Positions 1-8,597 of a stretch of 41,845 bases of DNA are shown here, piece by piece. How positions within the stretch are numbered: the first letter of the stretch is position 1; each line of letters opens with the position of its first letter. Where the stretch lies: positions 1 through 41,845 of the forward strand of contig JASHNV010000064.1 of NCBI GenBank assembly GCA_030041455.1. Direction: 5' to 3'. The notes beneath the pieces are model-generated. The model was not told where the DNA came from, made no database searches, and saw nothing but the letters and a program-made list of their open reading frames with translations. A program made the position numbers and the translations under genes. Source of the DNA: Spirochaetia bacterium. Lineage in GTDB: Bacteria; Spirochaetota; Spirochaetia; DAHUYW01.

Positions 1-945
1 TTCCTCATCAAGGAGGGCCTGCCCGCGATCATGTCGGGCCACCTCGCCTATCCCGAGCTCTCAGGCGACGATGTGCCGGCCACCCTGTCCCGCTACTTCG
101 CGACCGATCTTCTCCGGGATCGGCTCGGCTTTCAGGGGCTGATCGTGACCGACGACCTCCTCATGGCGGGGGCGGGAATCGGCGAGAGCGATCTCGCGGA
201 CATCTGCGAGGCGGGCGTCCTCGCCGGCGACGACATCCTCCTCGTCTCCCAGACCCCTTCGATCGACGCGCCGGTGTGGACCCGTCTTCTCGCGCGGATG
301 CACCGGGATCCCGGCTTTCGCGCCCTCGTGCGCGCGGCGGCCGAACGGATCATCCGCGTCAAGGCGAGCTACCTCAAGGGGCCGGGCTCGGTTCCCCTCT
401 TTCCCGACGCCGCACAGGCGCGCAGGACCCTTCCGGACCGCGAAGGCGAGGACTTCTTCTTCGAGCAGGCCTGCAGGGCCGTCACGGTCGTCAAGCCGGG
501 CATGATTCCGCTCAAGATCCCCGCATCCGGCCCCCGGCCTCGGATCCTCCTCGCCGGACAGCTCGACGACTTTTTCTCCGAGGGACTGAAGCGCTTCCCC
601 GGCGCCGCGCGCTACCGGTTCTCCTACGATCCGTTCTACTCGGCGATCCCCTCGGAGGTCGCCGGTCTCAGGGCGATCGCGGACGACTACGACGTCATCG
701 TCCTCTGCGTGGCGAACCCCAACAGCGAGCAGGCGCTCGACGGGCTCAGGGGAACCCGGGCGAAGGTGATCGCCCTCTCGGCGCTCTCCCCCGAGTACCT
801 GCACAGCGCGGCGTGGGTGGCCTCCGCGATCGCCGTCTACGGAACGGACAGGGACTCCTTCGCCGCCGGGTTCGCGGCGATCAAGGGGGATTTCGTGCCG
901 AGCGGGCGCCTTCCGATCACGCTCCTCTCGGGGGTGTTTCGGTGA
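1..945 (+). CDS. Glycoside hydrolase family 3 protein (NagZ-like beta-N-acetylhexosaminidase), 5'-truncated by the window
   Basis: The reading frame is open from base 1, and residues before the first internal ATG at 31 (LIKEGLPAIMSGHL) already match the family, so the gene starts outside the window. The block TLSRYFATDLLRDRLGF followed by VTDDLLMAG is the GH3 nucleophile region; the first Asp after the Thr corresponds to the catalytic Asp of NagZ. The C-terminal part ends in a PSGRLPIT motif, typical of GH3 enzymes with a second alpha/beta sandwich domain, as in longer NagZ-type proteins. The family removes beta-linked sugars, often GlcNAc from muropeptides or chitooligosaccharides. Substrate cannot be fixed from this fragment; a beta-glucosidase is possible. 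The stop overlaps the GTG of the next gene by 4 bp, so the two are translationally coupled. Confidence 0.85.
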   Translation, partial: FLIKEGLPAIMSGHLAYPELSGDDVPATLSRYFATDLLRDRLGFQGLIVTDDLLMAGAGIGESDLADICEAGVLAGDDILLVSQTPSIDAPVWTRLLARMHRDPGFRALVRAAAERIIRVKASYLKGPGSVPLFPDAAQARRTLPDREGEDFFFEQACRAVTVVKPGMIPLKIPASGPRPRILLAGQLDDFFSEGLKRFPGAARYRFSYDPFYSAIPSEVAGLRAIADDYDVIVLCVANPNSEQALDGLRGTRAKVIALSALSPEYLHSAAWVASAIAVYGTDRDSFAAGFAAIKGDFVPSGRLPITLLSGVFR

Positions 946-1796
946 CCGCCTGGCGGAGCGCGGAGCGAGGCGACTTGGACGAGGTGCTCGCCTATCTCAG
1001 GCCGAGGGAATGGGGTTGCGTCTCGTTCACCTCCCGCCTTCTCGCCCGGAGCTCCGCCGTCGACCACGTTTTCGTCAACCGCGCGCAGACCGGAGACCGA
1101 AGGATCCTCGAAAGCCTCCTCGCCACCGAGCAGGGCCTCGTCATTCCGGCGATCGACCCCGAGCACAATCCGCGGGGAGGCTACGAGGAGGGGCTCTCGC
1201 CCCTCCTCCGCTCGGCGATCAGGCGGGTGCACTCGATCATGGGGATAGCCGACCAGGTCGGCGTCATTCAGTCCCTCGTCCCTTGGCCGCCTTCCGAGCG
1301 CGTCGACTACCACTTGATGACCCGCGAGTACTTCAACGTCCTCCCCCCGACCGGGAGCGTCCCCGGCTTGAAGATCCGCCGCGCGACGATCGCGGACCTC
1401 ATCGCCCTCTTTCCCCTCCAGCGCGACTACGAGAAGGAGGAGGTCCTGCTCGATCCGGGTTCCTTCAACGCGAGCGCGACCTTGCTCTCGCTCCAGAAGA
1501 ACCTCAGGAGGGAGATCGTCTACCTTGCCGAGCTCGACGGCCAGCCGGTCGCGAAGGCCGGAACGAACGCGCGGGGCATCGACTACTGCCAGATCGGCGG
1601 GGTGTTCACGATCCCCGGGCTCCGCAATCGCGGAATCGCCGGGGAGCTCATGCGCACCCTCATGTCGGACATCGCCGGGCAAAAAAAGCACCTGTGCCTG
1701 TTCGTGAAGAAACGCAACGAGCCTGCCGAGCGGCTGTACCGCTCCCTCGGCTTCGCCGTGCGCGACGCGTTCGCGATCAGCTACTTCCGCCCGTGA
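942..1796 (+). CDS. GNAT-family N-acetyltransferase
   Basis: The predicted protein has 284 residues. The frame is open far upstream, but the GTG at 942 overlaps the GH3 stop (GTGA), and the conserved protein begins there (VTAWRSAERGDLDEVLAYL), so I chose it. The C-terminal half (from about residue 140, LKIRRATIADL) is a GNAT fold. The acetyl-CoA binding motif A is visible as GGVFTIPGLRNRGIAGEL, followed by ERLYRSLGF, a typical GNAT C-terminal strand. The N-terminal 130 residues form a separate domain, as in two-domain GNAT proteins. The acceptor is unknown. Coupling to a GH3 glycosidase suggests sugar or cell-wall amino-sugar chemistry, but this is inference only. A 19-bp gap separates it from glgA. 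Confidence 0.8.
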   Translation: MTAWRSAERGDLDEVLAYLRPREWGCVSFTSRLLARSSAVDHVFVNRAQTGDRRILESLLATEQGLVIPAIDPEHNPRGGYEEGLSPLLRSAIRRVHSIMGIADQVGVIQSLVPWPPSERVDYHLMTREYFNVLPPTGSVPGLKIRRATIADLIALFPLQRDYEKEEVLLDPGSFNASATLLSLQKNLRREIVYLAELDGQPVAKAGTNARGIDYCQIGGVFTIPGLRNRGIAGELMRTLMSDIAGQKKHLCLFVKKRNEPAERLYRSLGFAVRDAFAISYFRP

Positions 1797-1815
1797 GGTA
1801 AAAAAGGAGCCATTC

Positions 1816-3300
1816 GTGCCGAGATCGAAAATCTTGATGCTCTCAAGCGAGGCGGTCCCCTTCGCGAAGTCCGGGGGTCTCGCCGACGTGGTCTCGGCGC
1901 TCGCGAAGAGCTTGGCGGAGCTCGACCTCGACGTCCGAATCCTGCTCCCCCTCTACGGGTTCATCGACCGATCGGGCCTCGAGGACACCGGCGCGGAGAT
2001 CGGGGTGCCGGTCGGAATCGAGGACGCCCCGGCGCGGATCTACCGGAGCGCGCTTCCGTCGAGCCCGGTCGTCGTCTACTTCCTCGCCATCGGGCAGCTC
2101 TTCGACCGCGACGGGATCTACGGCGACCGCGCGAACGCGCCGTACCCCGACAACGCGAGGCGCTTCGCCGCGCTCAACCGCGGCGCTTTTGAGGTCTGCC
2201 GCGCGATGGGCTGGATTCCCGACGTCATGCACGTCCACGACTGGCCCGCCTGCCTCGCCCCGCTCTATCTCAACCGGCAGGAGCGCGCCGAGGAGTTCGC
2301 CTCGTGCGCGAGCGTGCTGACGATCCACAACATCGCCTACCAGGGAAAGTTCGCGCGCCAGGACCTGTTCGTCACCCAGGTTCCCTGGGAGGCGATGCGC
2401 GACGCGGACAGCGACGATTGCGCGACGATCAACTTCCTCAAGGCGGGAATCCGCGCCGCCGACATGATCACGACGGTCTCGCCGACCTACGCGAAGGAGA
2501 TCCGGACGAGCGAATACGGCGAAGGTCTCGACCCTCTCCTGCGCGAGCGCGCCTCCGAGGTCGTCGGGATTCTCAACGGCATCGACTACGCGGTGTGGAG
2601 CCCCGCGACCGATCCGCTCATCCCGTTTCGCTACTCGAGCGCGGACCTCGCGCCCAAGGCGCGGGACAAGGAGGCGCTCCAGGCGCGGTGCGGCTTTCCC
2701 CTCGCCCCCGAGGTGCCGCTCATCGGCATGGTGTCGAGACTCGTCGACCAGAAGGGCTTCGCGGAGCTCGTGAAGCCGGGCTGGGGAAGCCTCGAGCGGA
2801 TTTGCTCGCAGATGGCGGTGCAGGCGGTGATCCTCGGCACCGGCGAGCCGTGGTGCGAGGAGGAGCTCAAACGGCTCGAAGCGAGGCTTCCGAACCTCAG
2901 GGTCTACCTCGAGTTCAGCAACGCGACCGCGCACCTCATCGAGGCCGGAAGCGATTTCTTCCTCATGCCCTCGCGCTATGAGCCGTGCGGCCTCAATCAG
3001 ATGTATTCCCTCCGCTACGGGACGCTTCCGATCGTGCGGCGCACCGGAGGCCTCGCCGATACGGTCGAGCAGTACGATCAGGAGAGCGCGGGGGGAACCG
3101 GCTTTCTCTTCGACGACCTCACGCCCGGGTCGGTCTACGACGTGGTCGGCTGGGCGGTGTGGGCCTGGTACAATCGGAAGGACCACGTCGAGACGATGCG
3201 GAGGCGCGCGATGGAGAGGGATTTCTCCTGGACGGTGCCCGCGCGGGCCTACGCCGGAGTCTACGAGCGGGCCAGGCTCAAGCGCGGGAGCCGCCCCTAA
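1816..3300 (+). CDS. glgA: Glycogen synthase (ADP-glucose type, GT5)
   Basis: The protein has 494 residues, normal for bacterial GlgA. It transfers glucose from ADP-glucose to the non-reducing end of an alpha-1,4-glucan in the cytoplasm. The N-terminus has the ADP-glucose binding motif KSGGL (Lys18), then HVHDWPACLAPLYL and LTIHNIAYQGKF, both GT5 signatures. The C-terminal domain contains SRLVDQKGF and YEPCGLNQMYSLRYGT, the nucleotide-sugar binding region. The start is a GTG preceded by AAGGAG at 1804-1809 with good spacing. It probably belongs to the GH3-GNAT-glgA unit and cooperates with glgC at 6822. Its stop codon (3298-3300) overlaps the stop codon of the convergent mrfB-like gene, leaving no room for a separate terminator. 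Confidence 0.96.
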   Translation: MPRSKILMLSSEAVPFAKSGGLADVVSALAKSLAELDLDVRILLPLYGFIDRSGLEDTGAEIGVPVGIEDAPARIYRSALPSSPVVVYFLAIGQLFDRDGIYGDRANAPYPDNARRFAALNRGAFEVCRAMGWIPDVMHVHDWPACLAPLYLNRQERAEEFASCASVLTIHNIAYQGKFARQDLFVTQVPWEAMRDADSDDCATINFLKAGIRAADMITTVSPTYAKEIRTSEYGEGLDPLLRERASEVVGILNGIDYAVWSPATDPLIPFRYSSADLAPKARDKEALQARCGFPLAPEVPLIGMVSRLVDQKGFAELVKPGWGSLERICSQMAVQAVILGTGEPWCEEELKRLEARLPNLRVYLEFSNATAHLIEAGSDFFLMPSRYEPCGLNQMYSLRYGTLPIVRRTGGLADTVEQYDQESAGGTGFLFDDLTPGSVYDVVGWAVWAWYNRKDHVETMRRRAMERDFSWTVPARAYAGVYERARLKRGSRP

Positions 3301-4448
3301 TCCGAACGGCGCGTCTTTCGCTCAAGGCGCGCCTTTCGGGCGAGGAGCCCCGCGCGCTCCTCTTCGCCCATCGAGGCGAGCCGACCCGGCGCGAGGCACA
3401 GCCGCTCCACGATCTTCAGCGCCTCGGCGGGTTGGCGGGCGGCGTGCTCGTAGTATTTCGCGAGCTCGATGCCGCCGAACAGGCTCTCCGAGCGCTCCCA
3501 GAGCTCCCGCCAGATCGCGAGCGCGCGGTCGTAGGAGCCCCGCCGTTTGTGGATGAGGCTCGCGGTCCGCGCCGCGCGGGAGTCTCCGCTCGACGCCGCC
3601 CGCTCGAGGAAGGCGACCCCCGACTCCACGCCGCGCTCGACGAGGAGGCGGCCGAGCGCCTCGCGGTCGAAGCGTCCGCTCGGGGCCGAGCCGCGCGCCG
3701 CCGCGGCGGCGATCCCTTCCATGTGCGCGAGGAGCCTCGCGAGCGACACGATGTCCTGGCGGTGGTGGGCGAATACCGTCCGGAGCCCCGAGGGGTCGCC
3801 CGTGCGGAGAAAGTCGAGGTAGATCTCCGGCACGAGAAAGCTCGGAACGTCCCCGCTCCGCTCGATGCCGAGCACCCGCTCCTCGATCGAGCGGAGCGAG
3901 CACGGGCCGATGAGCGCCTTCCAGAGCCTGCGCGAGGCGTAGAGGAGATCGAGCTGGCGCGCCTCGGGGAAGCGCCGGCCGTTCATGATGAAGCGGGTCC
4001 GAAGGAGCGGGACATCGAACGCCTTGCCGTTGAACGTCACGAGCACGTCGCGCTCGGAGAGCTCGCGTTCGAGGCGCTCGACGAGCTCCCGCTCGCCGGG
4101 AAAGTCCTCGAGAAAGAGCTGCTTCACGACGAGTCGCTCGCCGTCCGCTCGCGCGATCCCCACGAGAAAGGCCGTGCTCCCCGCCCCTCCCGAGAGACCG
4201 GTGGTCTCGGTGTCGAGAAAGACGAGCCGGCTCGCCTCCTCCCCGGGCGCGAGGCCCGGGAGCACGAGCGGGAGAGCGAGCCCGGCGAGCGGGCTTGCAA
4301 GCGTCTCTTCCCGGAGGAAGAGGTGGTCGCCGACGGGACGGAAGCCCTCGATCCCGGAGGGCCTCCGTGGGGTCTCCGCTCGGGGCGGCGCTTCTTCCCG
4401 GCTCCGGGGGCGAATCCACTCAAGCCGGGCGCCGAGGCGGTCAGCCAT
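3297..4448 (-). CDS. mrfB: DnaQ-like exonuclease, YprB/MrfB type, with TPR-like tail
   Basis: The protein has 383 residues. Residues 75-245 are a DEDD-type RNase H-like exonuclease domain: motif I FLDTETTGL (Asp79, Glu81), motif II TFNGKAFDVPLL (Asp145) and motif III HHRQDIVSL (Asp232). All four acidic metal ligands are present, so it should be active. The C-terminal 120 residues are helical, with TPR-like spacing (ALAIWRELWERSESLFGGIELAKYYEH). Known family: Bacillus subtilis MrfB (YprB), a metal-dependent exonuclease acting with the helicase MrfA in repair of mitomycin C damage. The pairing here, with an 8-bp overlap with the upstream helicase gene, supports the same role. The assignment to Mrf repair is by homology and context. 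Confidence 0.82.
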   Translation of the reverse strand: MADRLGARLEWIRPRSREEAPPRAETPRRPSGIEGFRPVGDHLFLREETLASPLAGLALPLVLPGLAPGEEASRLVFLDTETTGLSGGAGSTAFLVGIARADGERLVVKQLFLEDFPGERELVERLERELSERDVLVTFNGKAFDVPLLRTRFIMNGRRFPEARQLDLLYASRRLWKALIGPCSLRSIEERVLGIERSGDVPSFLVPEIYLDFLRTGDPSGLRTVFAHHRQDIVSLARLLAHMEGIAAAAARGSAPSGRFDREALGRLLVERGVESGVAFLERAASSGDSRAARTASLIHKRRGSYDRALAIWRELWERSESLFGGIELAKYYEHAARQPAEALKIVERLCLAPGRLASMGEEERAGLLARKARLERKTRRSD

Positions 4449-6747
4449 CGCGTGCCGCGCCGAGCCACGCCGCGAGGAAGCCGAGCACCGTCTTCTTTCG
4501 CCCCTCGACGGGCCCCGAGTCCCGGGCCGCGGGCCCGATGCAGGAGGGGCAGCCGTCCTCGCACGCGCAGGCGCTTACGAGATCGCGGACCGCGCCCATG
4601 ATCGGCTCGATCCGGTCGAGGAAACCCTCCGAAAGCCCCGTCCCGCCGGGATACCGGTCGTAGACGTAGAGCGCCGGCACGCCGAGGAGCGGATCGCGCA
4701 GCCGCTCGGATACCCCGATGTCGGACGACGAGCAGAGGAGAAAGAGCGGCGCGACGTTCTTCACGAGGGTGCCGATGTCCGCGACGACCTCCTCCCGCGC
4801 CGGGGCCGGAAGGAGGGCGAACGCCGCGCCGCCGGGCGTATCTTCGCCGAGCTCGAGCACGACGCTTCGGGTGTGCATCTGCTCCTCGGGAAGCGCGATC
4901 TCGCCGTAGCCGACGTTCTCGTGGGTATGGAACTTCAGCTTCTTGAACTTGGCGACCTGGGACCTCACGAGCACGTCGCCCGATAGGACGCGGATCCCGA
5001 GCCGCTCGACCTCGCCGTCCTTTTGGAGCACCTTGATGTCGGTCTTCACGATCGCGTCGGTGTAGTAGTTGACCTCCGACTCCTCGACCATGCACCGGCG
5101 GTTTTCGAGATCGAGCTTCTTCACCATGAACTGGGCGCCGCGGTGGAGATAGACCGCACCGTCGAAGAGAAGCTCCTTCGCCGACGGGCGATCCATCTCC
5201 CCGATCACGGCGTTCCGTCCCTTCGTCTCGTCGATGATCACGACGTTCTCCGAGGAGGCGCTGCGAAGCGACACCTGCTCGGCGGGATAGGAGCGCTCCG
5301 ACCAGTAGAAGGCGCCCTCGGTCCTCCGCACGACCCCGCTCTCCTCGAGCAACGCGAGGACTCCGTCCACCGGCCCGCCGAGCCGCTCGCCCTCCTTCAC
5401 CGGCAGCTCGAAGGCTGCGCACTTCAGGTGGTCGGCGAGGATATAGGGGTTGTCGGGGTCGACCCACGCCGACTCGGGGCTCCGAGAGAAGAAATAGTCG
5501 GGATGGGTCACCATGTACTGGTCGAGCGGCGAGGAGGAGGCGATGAGAATCGCGAGGGAGACCGCGCTCCTGCGGCCCGCCCTGCCCGCTTGCTGCCAGG
5601 AGGAGGAGATCGAGCCGGGAAAGCCTGCGAGCACGGAGGCGTCGAGCCCGCCGATGTCGATGCCGAGCTCAAGCGCGTTCGTGGAGACCACTCCCTGGAT
5701 CGCGCCGCTTCGCAGGCCCTGCTCGATCGCCCGGCGCTCGTTGGGCAGGTAGCCGCCGCGGTAGGACTCCACCCGAATCCGATGATTGTCGGTGAACACG
5801 CTCGCGAGGCTCTCGTTGATGTAGGAGGCGATGAGCTCGGTTCGAACCCGCGAGCGGGAGAAGACGATCGTCTTCACCCCGCGCGTGAGGAGGCGCGCGG
5901 CGAGCTTTCGCGACTCGAGCACCACGCCGCGCCGGATGCCCTGGACTCGGTCGACGAGCGGCGGATTGTAGAACACGACGTGCTTCTCGCCTGACGGCGC
6001 CCCGTTTCGATCGACGAGGACCGCGTCCTCCTCGAGGACCCGCTTCGCGAGCTCGAGCGGATTGCCGATCGTCGCCGAGCAGCAGATGAAGCAGGGGTTC
6101 GACCCGTAGAATCGCACGATACGCTTCAGCCGGCGGATGAGGTTCGTCATGTGCGAGCCGAACACGCCGCGGTACATGTGGATCTCGTCGATGACCACGA
6201 AGCGCAGCGAGCTCATGAACTTGATCCACTTCGGATGGTTGGGGAGAATCCCCGCGTGCAGCATGTCGGGGTTGCTGATGATGATCCGCCCGCCGTCGCG
6301 GGCGGCGACCCGCACCGAGCCCGGCGTGTCGCCGTCGTAGGTCGCGATGTGGATCCCGACCTCGCCCGCGAGGACGGTCTCGTTGAGCTCCGACTGCTGG
6401 TCTTGAGCGAGCGCTTTGGTCGGAAAGAGGTAGAGCGCCCTCGCCTCAGGCTCGCGGAGGAGCGCCTGAAGCACCGGCAGGTTGTAGCAGAGGGTCTTGC
6501 CCGACGCAGTCGGCGTGACGACGACCGTGTTGTTGCCTTGGGCGACCGAGCGAAAGCACTCGGCCTGGTGGCTGTAGAGTCGCGTGATGCCTCGCCGCGA
6601 GAGAATCCCCGCGAGCCGAGGGTCGAGCGACTGGGGGAACGGCTCGAAGGTTCCCTCGCGGGCCGGGATCCGCTGCCATCGGGTCACCTGCGCGAGGAAC
6701 TCACGGTCCCGCTCAAGCTCCCCGATCGCCTCCTCAAGTCCCGCCAT
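4441..6747 (-). CDS. mrfA: DEAD/DEAH-box helicase with C-terminal cysteine cluster, YprA/MrfA type
   Basis: The protein has 768 residues, close to Bacillus MrfA. It contains a superfamily 2 helicase core: Walker A TPTASGKT (78-85), DEIH box (187-190), and in the second RecA domain VVSTNALELGIDIGGLD and QQAGRAGRR (motifs V and VI). The C-terminal third is a DUF1998-type region ending in four clustered cysteines (CACEDGCPSC), which in MrfA are needed for function and probably bind metal. Known role: ATP-dependent 3'-5' helicase with MrfB in an excision pathway for mitomycin-type DNA damage. The gene overlaps mrfB by 8 bp. No Shine-Dalgarno site is visible; a -10 box sits 6 nt before the ATG, suggesting a leaderless mRNA. 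Confidence 0.87.
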   Translation of the reverse strand: MAGLEEAIGELERDREFLAQVTRWQRIPAREGTFEPFPQSLDPRLAGILSRRGITRLYSHQAECFRSVAQGNNTVVVTPTASGKTLCYNLPVLQALLREPEARALYLFPTKALAQDQQSELNETVLAGEVGIHIATYDGDTPGSVRVAARDGGRIIISNPDMLHAGILPNHPKWIKFMSSLRFVVIDEIHMYRGVFGSHMTNLIRRLKRIVRFYGSNPCFICCSATIGNPLELAKRVLEEDAVLVDRNGAPSGEKHVVFYNPPLVDRVQGIRRGVVLESRKLAARLLTRGVKTIVFSRSRVRTELIASYINESLASVFTDNHRIRVESYRGGYLPNERRAIEQGLRSGAIQGVVSTNALELGIDIGGLDASVLAGFPGSISSSWQQAGRAGRRSAVSLAILIASSSPLDQYMVTHPDYFFSRSPESAWVDPDNPYILADHLKCAAFELPVKEGERLGGPVDGVLALLEESGVVRRTEGAFYWSERSYPAEQVSLRSASSENVVIIDETKGRNAVIGEMDRPSAKELLFDGAVYLHRGAQFMVKKLDLENRRCMVEESEVNYYTDAIVKTDIKVLQKDGEVERLGIRVLSGDVLVRSQVAKFKKLKFHTHENVGYGEIALPEEQMHTRSVVLELGEDTPGGAAFALLPAPAREEVVADIGTLVKNVAPLFLLCSSSDIGVSERLRDPLLGVPALYVYDRYPGGTGLSEGFLDRIEPIMGAVRDLVSACACEDGCPSCIGPAARDSGPVEGRKKTVLGFLAAWLGAARDG

Positions 6748-6782
6748 GCCGGGATCATAGCATTTCTTCCTTGACCAATCTA
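6748..6782 (-). promoter_or_regulatory. Candidate promoter of mrfA, leaderless configuration
   Basis: Read on the minus strand, TATGAT (6759-6754; 5 of 6 matches to the -10 consensus) is followed by exactly six bases and then the ATG of mrfA. With normal spacing the transcript would begin at the A of the start codon. The -35 candidate TAGATT (6782-6777), 17 bp upstream, is weak. This fits the absence of a ribosome binding site before mrfA. Confidence 0.5.
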
Positions 6783-6799
6783 CTGACCTGACTTAGTAT
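6771..6799 (+). promoter_or_regulatory. Candidate sigma70-type promoter of glgC
   Basis: TTGACC at 6771-6776 is separated by 17 bp from TAGTAT at 6794-6799. The predicted start of transcription near 6806 gives a leader of about 16 nt that includes GGAG at 6811-6814. The -35 box lies inside the region used by the divergent mrfA promoter, so the two promoters may interfere. Confidence 0.55.
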
Positions 6800-6821
6800 T
6801 AATCGTAACGGGAGCGCCAAA

Positions 6822-8102
6822 TTGTTCAAGGTTGTTGCGATCGTGCTCGGTGGTGGCAAAGGCACGCGCCTGTATCCCCTCACCAAAGAGCGTGCCAAGC
6901 CGGCGGTGCCGTTCGGGGGGAAATACCGACTCGTCGACATCCCGCTTTCCAACTGCATCAACGCCGGCTTCAAGCAGATCTACATTCTCACGCAGTTCAA
7001 CTCGGTCTCGCTCCACAATCACCTCGCGAACACCTACATGTTCGACGTGTTCAGCCAGGGCTTCGTCGAGATCCTCGCCGCCGAGCAGACCTTCGAGAAC
7101 TCAAGCTGGTACGAGGGCACCGCCGACGCGGTTCGCAAGAACTTCATGCACTTTCACACGCAGAACCCCACGCACTACATGATCCTCTCAGGCGATCAGC
7201 TCTACCGAATGAACCTCCGGGAGATGTTCGACAAGCACGTTCAAAGCGGCGCGGAGATCACGATCGCCTCGACTCCGGTGACGCGCGAGCAGTGCACCGG
7301 CCTCGGGGTCCTGAAGCTCGGCGACAAGGCGGACATCGTCGATTTCGTGGAAAAGCCGGCTCCCGCCCGCGACCTCGGCGATCTCAAGGTCAAGGCGTCG
7401 ATGCTGCCCGACCAGTCCTTCGCCGATCAGGGGCGGAACTACCTTGCCTCGATGGGCATGTACGTCTTCAACGCCGACTGCCTCGAGAAGGTGCTCGACA
7501 ACGACTTCACGGACTTCGGCAAGGAGATCATTCCGAAGGCGATCCAGTCGCGGCGCGTGAACGCCTACATCTTCAGCGGATTCTGGGTCGACATCGGGAC
7601 CATCAAGTCCTTCTACGAGGCCAATCTCGACCTCGCCTCCGTCAGCCCCAAGTTCAACTTCTACGACGAGAACATGCCGATCTATACCCACCGCCGCCAC
7701 CTGCCGGCGACGAAGGTCAACTACTGCACGATCTCGCAGTCCCTCGCCGCCGAGGGAAGCATCATCACGAACGCGACCATCTCGCGCTCGATCATCGGCA
7801 TCCGGACCCTCATCGAGACGGGGGCGAATCTCGACGGCGCGATCTGCATGGGCGCGAACTATTACGAGACCAACGAGCAGAAGCAGACCAACCGCGAGCA
7901 GGGCGTGCCCGACGTCGGGATCGGCCGCGGCACCTTGGCGAGAAAGGCGATCATCGACATGAACGCGCGCATCGGCGAGGGATGCAGGATCGGGGTCGAC
8001 GAGCGGGCGCGCGAGGACGGCGATTTCGACAATTACTACATCCGCGACGGAATCATCTGCATTCCGAAGAACGCCGTGATCCAGCCGGGGACGTCGATCT
8101 AG
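6822..8102 (+). CDS. glgC: Glucose-1-phosphate adenylyltransferase (ADP-glucose pyrophosphorylase)
   Basis: The protein has 426 residues, typical for GlgC. It makes ADP-glucose and pyrophosphate from ATP and glucose-1-phosphate, the committed step of bacterial glycogen synthesis. The N-terminus carries the nucleotidyltransferase signature LGGGKGTRLYPLT followed by KPAVPFGGKYRLVDIPLSN. WYEGTADAVRKN, GDQLYRMN and FVEKP follow in order, and the C-terminal part is a left-handed beta-helix-like domain (SRSIIG, IDMNARIGEGCRIG). The start is TTG at 6822, chosen because GGAG lies 7 nt upstream and the family N-terminus begins right after it. The gene has its own promoter and is separated from glgA by the mrfAB pair on the other strand. 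It converges on the next gene with an 11-bp gap. Confidence 0.96.
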   Translation: MFKVVAIVLGGGKGTRLYPLTKERAKPAVPFGGKYRLVDIPLSNCINAGFKQIYILTQFNSVSLHNHLANTYMFDVFSQGFVEILAAEQTFENSSWYEGTADAVRKNFMHFHTQNPTHYMILSGDQLYRMNLREMFDKHVQSGAEITIASTPVTREQCTGLGVLKLGDKADIVDFVEKPAPARDLGDLKVKASMLPDQSFADQGRNYLASMGMYVFNADCLEKVLDNDFTDFGKEIIPKAIQSRRVNAYIFSGFWVDIGTIKSFYEANLDLASVSPKFNFYDENMPIYTHRRHLPATKVNYCTISQSLAAEGSIITNATISRSIIGIRTLIETGANLDGAICMGANYYETNEQKQTNREQGVPDVGIGRGTLARKAIIDMNARIGEGCRIGVDERAREDGDFDNYYIRDGIICIPKNAVIQPGTSI

Positions 8103-8113
8103 GGCGGCGAGCG

Positions 8114-8533
8114 CTACAGAAACAGCACCGCGGGCGCGAGGAAGTGGAGGAGCGCGATCGCGATCCCGGAGAGCCCCACCGCCGTGCGGTGATCGAGGAA
8201 GAGCCGCTCGCAGCGCTCGATAAACGGGCCGCCCGCCGCCTCGGCGCGGCGATCCTTGGAGAAATCGAGCCAGAGGGTGAAGCCGAGGACTATGCCCGCG
8301 AGGGCCGGCAGGAGATCCCCGACCACCGGCACGTCGCCGGGAGTCACGAAGATGAGCTTGCAGATTCCGACCGCGAACGCCGAGAGCGCGACGGCGAGCT
8401 CGAAGCTTCGGTGCCCCTCCACGTAGGAGAGAAAGCCCTTCGGGAGGGAGATTCTCCGCTCGAGAAACGAGGCGGCGAGGATGGCGCCGGCCAGGAGATT
8501 CGCCACGACCGAGAGCAGGTAGAACTGAACCAT
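8114..8533 (-). CDS. Four-helix integral membrane protein of unknown function
   Basis: The protein has 139 residues. A longer frame from a GTG at 8557 exists, but the ATG at 8533 is preceded by GGAGGAG at ideal spacing, so I start there. Four hydrophobic segments are visible: FYLLSVVANLLAGAILAASF near the N-terminus, ELAVALSAFAVGICKLIFV, LLPALAGIVLGFTLWL and AVGLSGIAIALLHFLAPAVL at the C-terminus. I do not recognise a family. It lies 64 bp downstream of nnr in the same direction and may be the last gene of the lipoprotein-nnr unit. Nothing in the sequence indicates a substrate or partner. Confidence 0.72.
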   Translation of the reverse strand: MVQFYLLSVVANLLAGAILAASFLERRISLPKGFLSYVEGHRSFELAVALSAFAVGICKLIFVTPGDVPVVGDLLPALAGIVLGFTLWLDFSKDRRAEAAGGPFIERCERLFLDHRTAVGLSGIAIALLHFLAPAVLFL

Positions 8534-8597
8534 CGTCTCCTCCAAAGGGCTCCGCACACGAGGCGGCCTCTCATCGCGTTCGCGCCCGGGCGGGTCG

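Noticed and set aside
61-804. Long minus-strand open frame opposite the GH3 gene
   Set aside because: It mirrors the codon pattern of the plus-strand gene, is Arg/Glu/Asp-rich without domains and has no ribosome binding site. The GH3 protein on the other strand is clear.
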